From Steinernema hermaphroditum (Eukaryota; Nematoda; Chromadorea; Rhabditida; Steinernematidae), in NCBI GenBank assembly GCA_030435675.1, contig CM059621.1, positions 124,001 through 188,000 of the forward strand: 64,000 bases of DNA, given 5' to 3'. The notes beneath the pieces were generated by a model that did not search any database, was not told where the DNA came from, and worked only from the letters and a program-made list of their open reading frames with translations. Each line of letters opens with the position of its first letter. Positions within the stretch are counted from its first letter, which is position 1. The position numbers and the translations under genes were made by a program. Below are positions 11,733-22,015 of this stretch, one piece after another.

Positions 11733-12928
11733 CGTAACACACATAAAGAAACTTGGTAGAATTATGAGTGCGCCATGCGAGGGTCGATCTCCTTCGCCGT
11801 GTTTCTCTCCTGAACTAGTGCCTAGTCTTACGACCTCCATTGACTCCAAGAGCAAACATTTCTTTGTCTTTTTCGTTTTCTCGTGTTTCTATGCTCAACA
11901 CCTTCTTCTAGTTCCGTTTAAAAATTAATGAGAATGTTCGGCCAATCCAGGTCCCCCCGTCTTCACCTTCAAATGCTGCTTGTTTCTCAAACGCTGCCTC
12001 TTTCTCAGAACTCCCTCCGTCGCCACCTGTTGCGCAACGCTGAAAAAAGTCTCATAATCGAAGATTTCATGACGGTGACGGCCAGATGATGCGCCGCCAC
12101 AACATGTCATGAACAGTCGGCCGAAGGCTTTTATCCCTTCGTGACGCATGTGTTCTATCTTTCACCGCATGATATCGCCGAGAAAGCTATTAGCTTCGAA
12201 GGGAATTAAAGGTGTCGCGTGAGGCTCTCTTAATTTCGATCTCATCGGATATGCATGAAATTTCCGTCGAATGCGGCTGTTTGTCACTTGGCAACTGAAA
12301 GGGTTCCATGTCTCTGGGGAACGCTCTCGCTTTCGTGCATGGCGTTTTTCGTGTGTATGTTTCTATGAAATGAGTGATTCAGGGGTTCCAGGGAAGCCAT
12401 ATACCCAATCCCTATCCCTAGCTTTGGCCCTATCCCTAGCTCCCTGGGTCCCTTATCCCTAAGAACTCAACTGTTCGTACACACTAGGTCAGAAGCACCA
12501 AAATATGATGTTATCTAACCACCACCACTAAAGTGTTGGACTACAAGGTCAAGCCCTTCCACAAACTCGACGCAAGCACTATAAACATCACTTTAAAAAT
12601 ATTGACGTAGGCTTATTGCCAGCTTATTCATGTCTAAAACGTTCACGTACTATGCGCGCCCAAACTCTATACATATTGTTAGCCACCTTATGCTTTAGTC
12701 ACCGCTTGCAATTTGGCTTATCCAGTTGTAGTGGTGGCTATGGAAACGATGGAAAATTACTCATGGTAATTGATGTTTTCACACACACCACCTACAGCCT
12801 TGCTCTGTTCGTTAGGTGAAAACAACAGGCTTGTTTTTGTTATTTAGTTGGTTCTATTTTTAGGCGACTTTGTTCTGCAGGTTGTTATGTAAGAAAGGTT
12901 CGCCAGGTTCTGCGGAATAAAAAGTTTC
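11733..12928. other. Intergenic with a CCCTA-rich segment
   Basis: No supported gene. At 12401-12462 the sequence is built from imperfect repeats of CCCTATCCCTAGC with an internal fold-back (GGTTCCAGGGA against TCCCTGGGTCCC). Confidence 0.4.
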
Positions 12929-13000
12929 TTCCGATGCCGGGAATCGAACCCGGGCCTTGCGGGTGAGAGCCGCAAATCCTAACCACTAGACCACATCGGA
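12929..13000 (-). tRNA. tRNA-Glu(CTC), copy 2
   Basis: Identical by eye to the copy at 10954-11025: 72 bases, anticodon CTC, intact T-loop TTCGATT. An A5 run at 12919-12923 provides the pol III terminator on the transcribed strand. Flanking sequence is not shared with the other copies. Confidence 0.95.
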
Positions 13001-14228
13001 CATGTTCGATGATACTGCTAAAGTTGTCGTAACCTAGCCCCCTTTCACGAACTATGACGTTGAAAATTGCTCAATTAAAGTGAATTTCTATGCTGATGTC
13101 ATGAATGTTTGTTGGCGCATCTCCTCACATGACCATTCGATAAACTATTTTCTGCTTCTGTGCCTTTTATTGCCCTTTCTTGCCACTGTACACATACATT
13201 TGTTTATCCTGGTCGCCTCCAAACAAACGTTCCTCGGAATTCCCCTTGATTCACACCTTCCCGATCGTTTCGTCGACGGACAATAGCAGACTGACTAAGA
13301 ACACCATCGCTTGTTTGCCGAGGCTGACCACTCGCGCGCGCTCGTCCTAACAACATCATTCAACTGTACAACTTGTTCAAATATGTTGTTGATTCCGTCA
13401 GTCGCCCGCAGATGTCATGACCTTTGAAATCGGTGCGTTTTTCTGTCTGTGCTACACGGACGCCACCGCTCGTTCCACGCGGGACGACCAGTTTCGCGAT
13501 CGTCTTCGCGCAATGGGGAATTAGATGTCCGGTTCCCCATTTCTGAAGGGCTTCACCCTTCCGATGGTGATGGGTGAGCGCCAAGGTCTTCCTGCTCGGG
13601 TTGCAGGGTTTTAAAGCGTTTCCTTAGGTGGTTTCCGCATCATCGCTCTTCGGCTAACCTTGAGTTTCTTTTGCACGCTAGTTTAATACGTTCAAAAGGG
13701 TCCTTAATCGACCTTGGTGTTCTGTGTGTTCCCCAAGCTACACGAAATGCCTAAGTCCTAAAATACCAAACATTTATCTCTACCTGTTTTCCGTCTATTA
13801 AGTCTACCCATGTGACAATGTTTATTTGCGCAACTGGGCTGTTTTTGTTTGCCCTCGGCACAGTTTTTTACTTGTCCAATGTCAGGATGCTTTCTGTACA
13901 AAAATGAAGGTCTCACTCGACCAATTTATCAGGAAAAGTATAAATTAAAGGTAAGGTCAAACAGGGTGAGCACAGCTGGGCAGTAGCAAAGCAATAACTG
14001 TAAAAATGTAGCGTTCACCAACACTCCTTTAAATGAAAAAGCACGATAGTTTTGCGCTTAGAATACTGCCTTTATCTGACCTTGTGATGGTGTTTGCGTG
14101 GTTAACCAGATTGAATATTTATCGCGAGTCGTTTATGTTTCTGTTTACATAATGCGTTTCCATCAAATTCGCTAGGAAGCATGAACAACAAAGCATATAA
14201 AAGCGAATAGACCCAAATGAAAAAATTC
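13001..14228. other. Intergenic, nothing recognised
   Basis: Short ORFs only. A GC-richer stretch at 13300-13600 has open frames on the minus strand, but they have no recognised motif or splice structure. Confidence 0.4.
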
Positions 14229-14300
14229 TTCCGATGCCGGGAATCCAACCCGGGCCTTGCGGGTGAGAGCCGCAAATCCTAACCACTAGACCACATCGGA
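14229..14300 (-). pseudogene. tRNA-Glu(CTC) copy 3 with T-loop mutation
   Basis: Same 72-base tRNA as the other copies with one visible change: the T-loop reads TTGGATT instead of TTCGATT (plus-strand AATCCAACC at about 14252). The changed base is C56, which forms the near-universal G19-C56 tertiary pair and lies in the pol III B box. All stems are intact and an A6 run downstream still supplies a terminator. It is probably a pseudogene or a poorly expressed tRNA, but a sequencing error cannot be excluded. Confidence 0.75.
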
Positions 14301-14731
14301 CATATTTCAGAGCGATGCTCAACTTTATATGATCGAAATCAAAGTCGCAATGTCAGAATGCTTTTACAGGCGCCACTCCGCCGTCCGATGACCAACTAAG
14401 AAACCAGCTTTCTTCTTCCTGCGTGCCTATCTTGTTTACATGTCTACCGATGCTATCTATCATGTTAGCGCTCGCCTCTCTTTTATTGTCGCTATTGTAA
14501 TGTTTCCCCCAGCGCGCCACTGACGGTGTTCGCTTCGGTGGAACCTTGCCGTTTGGTGAATTAACCTTTTATTTCTGGTGATAGTCATACCAGAAAAACG
14601 CGCCATTCGACTAATGCTATAAATGGATCGATGCCAAAGTTCCGCGTTTTTTACTAGAAAGTTCGAGATGTATTACAATTTTGCAATTATCGGAGATTTG
14701 TTAAACGATAGTACGTGACCCCTTTGTCTCT
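14301..14731. other. Intergenic, nothing recognised
   Basis: No gene, repeat or RNA is recognised. Confidence 0.4.
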
Positions 14732-15139
14732 CTATTGATCGCCTGCATAGGAAAGACCGTCCAATAATTGCTCAAGGGTTGAAAAACGAATCGCCAATTG
14801 ACGCCATGTCCTATTTCTGGTGTCGTCTTCGCTGCTCAAGCATCGTTTATGTATCTCATCCGCAAATAGACTGTTCCCCAAGCGGTCGTCAATGCTAAGT
14901 AGCTCCAGTTCGGACGGCAAATTGCCATCTTCACTCTTGTTTGCCACTGAGATCCTCTTGTTTTGTTGCCTGTTTTTGGCGCGTCCCTGTGTGTGTGACA
15001 GATCGTCTGTCTGCCACACGCAGCGCCCCGACGGAAGTGCGCCGTGTGGAAAACACCTCTGAACACACAATCCGATCGTGATGATCTGGAATTGTTGTCG
15101 GCGCCGCGACCGTTTATGTGTTGTTGTGTTGGAAGTCAT
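14732..15139 (-). CDS. Hypothetical 135-codon ORF
   Basis: This minus-strand ORF starts at ATG 15139 with a basic N-terminus (KRSRRRQQ) and ends in an acidic/leucine-rich half (LPSELELLSIDDRLG, then TLEQLLDGLSYAGDQ). I do not recognise it. A diverged copy of its middle part lies 0.4 kb upstream at about 15300-15395. An alternative reading would splice out 15060-14990 between a weak GTGTTT donor and an ACACAGG acceptor. It may be a small nuclear protein gene, a repeat or a chance ORF. Confidence 0.25.
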   Translation of the reverse strand: MTSNTTTHKRSRRRQQFQIITIGLCVQRCFPHGALPSGRCVWQTDDLSHTQGRAKNRQQNKRISVANKSEDGNLPSELELLSIDDRLGNSLFADEIHKRCLSSEDDTRNRTWRQLAIRFSTLEQLLDGLSYAGDQ

Positions 15140-15299
15140 CGATTTTAGAGATTTTGGAGTTCCGGGTGCGATGTATTGCCCTAAAGAATTTCTGTATTCA
15201 ATGCGATCTATAGCTTGTCCTTAAGGTCAAATTTCTCCAGAGTGCATCCACAAAATGAAGAAATGTTTAGCTCATCAGGAACAGAATAGCTTAAACATT

Positions 15300-15395
15300 T
15301 CTGTTTATGTATCTCATTCCCAAATAGACCGTTCCTAAGCGGTCACAATGCTAAATAGCTCCAATTTAGGCGGTAACCCATACCTTCCTGTGAAT
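15300..15395 (-). repeat. Diverged partial copy of 14842-14935
   Basis: The words GTTTATGTATCTCAT, CAAATAGAC, GTTCC and AAGCGGTC occur in the same order and spacing as at 14846-14895, followed by AATGCTAA and TAGCTCCA. The reading frame of the longer ORF is not kept, so this is a decayed tandem duplicate. Confidence 0.55.
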
Positions 15396-16012
15396 TGTAC
15401 AAGCCATTTCGATAAAGTCTGTACTAACCGATTAGTTTTTTTTTCTAAGAAACGGCCCCTCCCATGTGAAACACCTATTCCAGAAAGTGTTTTATTACGT
15501 CTGGACAAACAACGTTCTCGTAGTGCATAACTTTCTTATCAGCCAGTATGACCACAATCTCAAATATACATCTTTTACGTCAGCGACCGTTCGATTACTC
15601 ATTGAACAAACTGTTCGGCGCTTTGGCCTTCTTCTGTACTTCGGTATGCGATCGTCATACCGAACAGCTGGTTTCACACGATGACGAAATTGAACTCCTA
15701 CGCGCCTTCTTTGGTATGCACAATTCTGTTCCCGATCACGCTCTTTGTGGGAAATTGGTTTATTCAATTTTGGGCTTGGGTGGAAGCAATCATGAACACA
15801 AATGAAAGTGCTCTATGACCAGCAATGTTCGACATCAAGGTAGAATAATAAAAGCTATGGGAAAGAAAAACATGTTGGTGTAGTCAAAAGAAGGGTTTTC
15901 GACTCAACTTGGCGTTTTTTTAAACTCGAATGCCAACCCTTGTAAAAAGAGTTCCATTGATAAAGGCTTTTCTAACAAGTTGCAGTAGATTTCTGAAAAA
16001 TAAAAAAGTATC
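15396..16012. other. Intergenic, nothing recognised
   Basis: Only overlapping short ORFs on both strands at 15466-15805, none with a recognised motif. Confidence 0.4.
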
Positions 16013-16084
16013 TTCCGATGCCGGGAATCGAACCCGGGCCTTGCGGGTGAGAGCCGCAAATCCTAACCACTAGACCACATCGGA
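16013..16084 (-). tRNA. tRNA-Glu(CTC), copy 4
   Basis: This is a 72-base minus-strand copy identical by eye to copies 1 and 2, with intact acceptor stem, anticodon CTC and T-loop TTCGATT. An A6 run at about 16002-16007 gives the terminator. Confidence 0.95.
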
Positions 16085-19000
16085 CATGATGGAGTGCCTC
16101 GGTGCAACGGTATTATCATTGATGACATCATGTCCTATTTTCTACATCGGCCACATAAATTTCTGGTCCTTCGGTTTGTAGTTATTAACTTTAATAAGGC
16201 AAATGAATGAAATTCACCCGATTTATGTTGGTGTTTGATTCAAAATAAGGGTAGCTGAGAAGTGAGAAAGTTCCCCGAAAAACTGCTGCTAGCAGTTCGG
16301 TCATAAATCTGCCGTTCGTAAAATGAATCCATAGGAAAGTCATCGGAAGGACAGCTTAGTGACATCCGTCAACGTATTGTACACGTAGGATTTCTCCACT
16401 TATTGCCTTCATCACAAATCCACTCATTGTCGGCTTCACCCATATCGCGTTAAGAGCTTCCGTTCAAGGGTTTCAACGTAGACAACATCATCACGTGAAG
16501 ATAGATCATCAAAAGTCATTGAAAATAATGTTTTTGTAAGTACAGTACATTGACGTGAGAATCTCGCACTTTCCGATCTGAATCCCTGGAAGATAAAAGT
16601 TCAGGTCAAGCACTTTAAAACCCCATGTAAACTAAATGCACTCTTAATAATCCTCGATTCCCAGTTTCCTTATAAGCCCCTTCTGGACACGTGTCCCTTC
16701 CAAAGTCATACGTGCGGTAAGTACAGACCGATGCTCAATGGCGCGAGTTTTTCCACTCCATTTCATATTCCTTTGTTCCGATCTGCCTTAACTGCTTCAC
16801 TCCGTCCACCTGACTTTGACCCGAATTTGTCATTTCGATTCGTCGGTCGCCGGCGCACTTTGCATCGATCGATTCGAGAGTTTACGTAATCGTCGCCACG
16901 GGTGGTGGTAGTTCGATGGTGGCGAATAAATAAATATTAATATTTATGAGCTGTCGCGGAGATCAAATAGAGGGCTCCCCGATTCCGGTTGCATGAACTG
17001 ATTTTTTGGCTGTCGTGTTTGCGATTAACGGGTTAACGGAGAAATGCGAATATTAATGGTTCTCTACGTTTCAGATGGAATCATCGACCGATCAGCAGCA
17101 GACATTACTATCTGTATGCGGTTAGTTATGTGATAAGACTACACACATCAAGTTTTGTGTTTCTATTTATCAACATTTGTTCTTTTTTTATCCAAGGCCA
17201 CTCGACTCTATTTTAAAAACGATGCTGGTGGCCTTTGTTTTTCTGGTGTTCTGATAGATCTGATACATTATTCAATTTTCAAGGATTTTGAAAAATGCGC
17301 ATTTTTGGCGTCAAATGATCATTTTTTGATGATCAGTTCTGATAAACGCGTATGGCCGTCCGCAGTCCCTTTAAACTAAATAGGTTCTTGAAAGGTACAA
17401 GAATGGAATCTAAAGATTGAATAATTCAATAATTTTTCGACTAACCGAATTAGAAGTGATGACCATAGTCAACCCGACAGATATGTGGATAATTTGGTGA
17501 CCTTTTCAGTTACCTTTTCAGGTGGGTTTTACCAGAGAAAAGCGTACCTCAGCGTCACTGTAACCTGCATTTTGTCCGACAAAGTACACTATGGGCTAAA
17601 CCGGGAATTACCCAGAAAAGTGGGCAGAATCCCACATTTTTACCCATTTGCTTCGAAACGAAGCGGACCTACATGACCGCATGGGAATATCGAACTGGAC
17701 ACTACCCTTTTAGACAAACGTACCGAATCCGAACATCTCTATGGTTGACCGCAATGATAACGTCAACTACTAAATTCCTGTGTGTCTTCAACTTTCAAAA
17801 CACAATCATATCTAAGTAAAGAAAATCTGTTAGATTAGGTTAGAAAAAAAGATCGTCCTTATAGTGCACTGGACCTTTTAAGTAGCTCAGCAAACACTTG
17901 AAATATTTGACAAATTGCTCTGCATGTGCACTTTTTAGCACTCTCATTTTTTTGCGTTTCCAAAAAAAGCATTGACTTTTAGAGGAAGTACGCAGCGTTT
18001 TTCTCAGATCGTAGTTCATGTGATCCTTGTTCCAACTACAGGTCAGTCCAATATACGTGCATATTTAACAACCACAATGCCTCAATTCCCATGAAAGGTT
18101 CCTTTTTTCCCTCTTTAAAGGGTGTAATTATAGTTTGTATATACTACTACCAAGGTTGACTATTCAGTTTACAATTCAGTTCATCATTTTAATTCAAAAG
18201 AATGTTCGCCTGGCGTTAGTAGATTGATCATTCGCATCCGCCATACGGACTTCAGCCAATCGATCACATATCTTCCGTGATTGATTACTCGCCGATTAGC
18301 ATGTGATTGTGATTTGATGGCGGGCGTTTCACTTGAGATGTTATGGACGTGGTTTGAATTGATAGCATTCCAAAGATATTTCCTTTCGGGTGTAAACATG
18401 GAACGGCAAACTACGCCGTTTTAGCTTTTTATGTAATGAGTGCATCCTGACGGACGTTGAGATCTTTTCTGTCTCTTTCTTCGATTCGTACTAACCCGAT
18501 TTCATATCAAACATTTCGCCATATCTCCAAGGAGCCAGAAGCCCTTTCAATGAACAATCAAATTGCCCCTGAGGGAAGTCAATCCGAACGCCGCCGAGAC
18601 ATTCAGACGAGAACCATTTGTTCAATTCACTCCTCCATCTCCCTTGTGGCGCTTTTGGGCATTTCATTAATGTTGAACTGGATTTATTGACCTTCTTGAA
18701 TCGGGCTTAATGGTTTCTGAGGAAGGATAAGTAGCTAGAAACAATGCCCTTCCAAGAATTGCCTGTTTATCCGCTAATTCTTGCTTTCGCACCCTAATTA
18801 CAATAATTGTTTGCCTCGCAACCGCAAATCCACACCGCTAATTAACTCGGAAGTGGTTGAACCCAGTCAGTTCCTTGACTTAATTGGATCTTCTATTTAT
18901 ACTCACCAGCTGCAGGAAGCAGCCTCCAATCACGTCAGTCAAAGCTGAGGTTGTAGTTCTGAACACCAAAGTCTCTTTTAATACGAAATCAGATTGTGGC

Positions 19001-21286
19001 TGAGTGACAATGTGGCGTCACTCCGGGCGTTCGCTGTTTCGAGTGGTGTTTGTCCTTTGCCTCTTGACACACATGTTGGCGTTTCGAAGTCATCGCTTGA
19101 TTTTTGAGCCGTTCTGATGAATGGGGATGCACATCTGGGATGCGTCATCCTAGCAGATGTGGGGAAAATCAGAAGATCCTGTCATATGATTCTTTCTTTC
19201 GTTTTCCGTTGATCAGAAATCTTCTAGGCCTTTCTATCTCTGTTTATTGGTTTCATGGCCGTCTCCAAGAAAGTATTCAAAAATTCCTCTGTCTAAAGCA
19301 TGTTTCGCAACATGCAGCTAGACTCCTTTTATCATTAAAATTTTATCTTATGTAAACTATTGTTCACCATATCAATATGGCCTACCCCTTCATAAAAACA
19401 AACAGAGCACCGATGGGTTGATAACCTTCCCAAGTTGTTTCTGTGTTCTCCCTAGTCACTGCATAGAATATTTAGGGGAAAGTGGCCAATATTTACTGTG
19501 TGACCATTCTGCCTTCTGAATTGGTGACTTTCAGAGTAGGGTCTGATTGCTTGGCCTTTGTATCATCGCTTCCTGACGATTAGTATCCGATGTGAAATGT
19601 TCCATTCATTTTATCAAATCGTGCTCTATCTTATCGCTGAGTAATCCGTTCTTAGCATGTCTGATCAGGCCTATATTTTGCTTGCATCATTAGAGAATAT
19701 CGGCAGGGCTAGTACAACACTTAAAGCCTAAACAATAAGTGTCTCGCTATCGCCTTCTTACCCTTTTTTCATGATTATGGTGAACACAGTTCATCTTTTG
19801 TTTGTTTTGCTAAATCCCATACACTCATCAACAAGTCAGATCTCTCTCACTGACTAACAAAGGCTTCCGCTCCCTCCAGCCAGTCCCCTTGAGTCACTCA
19901 CCTCCTGACTAATCCCCATGGGTCAGCGCTTTGTGACTCACTTCCCTCCCTCTCCTCCCTCACCTTCCATTGTCCTGCAACTTCCACCGCTCTCATGCAA
20001 ACACTCAATCCTCCATCCGTCTCTATTTACTTCCCTGGCGCGCGCTCGCGACCGCCACTTCTTCTTGACCGCGGGCGCGTCCTCAACAAGTCCATGCGGC
20101 CGTCAGCTGGATTCCCACCCCTAAGCTCATCAGCGCACACTGCTGGAACTGCTGCTGCTGCGCGTAGTGTTATGCACCACCACGGAGGGCACGAGGAGAC
20201 GCAGAAATCGATTGTCGTCATCGCGTGTCGCGCGCGCTCGAGCTGCTAGGCGCTGAGAAGAAGAAGACTTTGTGTCTTCTTTCGATTGTTGTGAAAGTTG
20301 TGACAAAAGGTCGCCATATTCCGGATGTATTTATCGACTTTTTGAATATCGCCTATGCTTGCATGACCTCGATAGCGACCTCGTCGTGTGTGGCATATAA
20401 TTACCTAGCGTTCGCCCTATAACCTGCTGGCGTTGTTCTGATGTTGTCGACGGGTTTTCGCGGCGTTGAGCTGTGCAGGATTAGTGAAACATGCTTTGTT
20501 TCGTTTGGAATTGCAAATGAGAGGATTGGTTCATAATCGGGGTTGCGTTTGGCAAGGAAGTTTTTGATTTTCAATGCGATTATGCGACTGGGAAGTGACG
20601 CTTTGGGATTATGATGGTTTTTGAGCACTTCCTCTTCTTCTTTTCCAGCGTATATTTTCTGTTAGCTACCAAATAAGCATAACAAAGCAGCTGAAATTCC
20701 TATATTTACCATTCCCTGGACGTATTTTCACCTGCTTTCTCTGGATAAGAGATGGTTTTTTCCATTTTTAGATCTGAAAATCTCTAATATTCATTTTGAT
20801 AAGAAGGTATTTGGATGGAACGGACAGTTTCCTTTTGGCCTTATCAGTTTTCTATGCAACGCAACCTGTTCCTTTTATGACTGTTCGCATTTCAAGATCG
20901 CCGTGCGCCGCTCAAATCCTTATCATCGTTCCCATCGCTCTACCCGTGCTTCTCTTAAGCCCCATCTAAATCGCCCGCGGTCAAATTAACCGGCAACGCT
21001 ATCGACACGTCCATCTTGCATAACTTGGGTCGGGTGCGCGCGAATAAGACGTCGATTTATACAGATCATAATGCTCAACCCTCAACTCATGTGCAATTCT
21101 GATTTCGACCCCTGCATAAATGCTCATTTAAACTGCATATAATGAAAAGAATAACAGCGTTCCCATCCTCCTCCGCCACCTGACGATTACTGTCTTGCCA
21201 TTCTCGTTAGAGCCTTTTCATTGTGGTATGCATCACTCGTTCTAATATCTGTTTACCTATGCAAGCTGATTATTCATCGGACAGAT
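16085..21286. other. Gene-poor intergenic stretch
   Basis: More than 5 kb without a supported gene. Two GC-rich, promoter-like patches are visible: 16800-17000, ending in the AT-rich word AATAAATAAATATTAATATTTATGAG, and 20030-20260 with several CGCG runs. At 17075 an ATG directly follows a CTACGTTTCAG acceptor, but no open continuation was found. Short ORFs elsewhere show no family motif. Confidence 0.4.
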
Positions 21287-21345
21287 ACTGAGCAGTTTTA
21301 TGTGTATTGAGCAGTTCTTTATGTGTATTGAGCAGTTCTATCAAC
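21287..21345 (+). repeat. Short tandem repeat, about 22-base unit
   Basis: The word TGAGCAGTT followed by TTATGTGTAT occurs three times in tandem with small differences (the third is truncated). Confidence 0.6.
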
Positions 21346-21499
21346 CTATGTGCTCGCTCAGAACTTTAACCGCATTTGTTTCCTAGACTGGCATTAAATT
21401 GATCAGAACTGATTGACCTTTCATCTGTGTTCTTATCTTCCTCCCACAACTGGCAATTATCGTAGCACACAATTATCTTTTCGCCCACGTGCTCATTAG

Positions 21500-22015
21500 T
21501 GTCTTTCAAAATGACAGGGATCCCACCGTAGTCATCTCCATTTATCAAAGCAAATACCCGGCTGTTAAATGTCCGGATTACATTCTTACACAAAGGTTTT
21601 TGATTGTAAACAGGCACCTAGACCATATCCATAGAATATGCATTTAAGAAATGGCTTGAAATCTGATTTCTTCGTTTTACACCTGAAGTAGAGACTTTGT
21701 TTGATTCCCAAAACCAGTAATGCATTACCCCTGAACACTGCAAACCATTGTCTTTCAAAATGATAAGGGTCCCACCATAGCTGTCTTATTTCATCCAAAC
21801 AAATAGTCGGCTTTCAAATGTCCACCTTTCCGGATTACATTCTTACACAAAGGTTCAGACACATACATCACCATTTCAGAAATGGTTGAATTTGGGAATT
21901 CATATTTTCGTTTTGTTGCTGAGGAAGAGACTTCCGGGATTCGTTCTTGGAACGCGTTTGTCCCCCTAAAACTACTGAATAATGCATCATTTCTGAACAC
22001 TGCAAACCACATCAA
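21500..22015. repeat. Tandem duplication of a ~250-base segment
   Basis: The segments 21500-21747 and 21748-22013 run in parallel. Shared words in order are GTCTTTCAAAATGA, GTCCCACC/ATCCCACC, AAATGTCC, CCGGATTACATTCTTACACAAAGG, AGAAATGG, TTCGTTTT, GAACACTGCAAACCA. Divergence and small indels show it is not recent. No coding frame is conserved between the units. Confidence 0.7.

Noticed and set aside
17075..17120. ATG immediately after a CTACGTTTCAG acceptor, possible trans-spliced first exon
   Set aside because: The 46-base exon ends at a GTTAGT donor, but the only nearby acceptor (17196) leads to a stop within six codons, and no partner exon of the right phase was seen before the REI gene.
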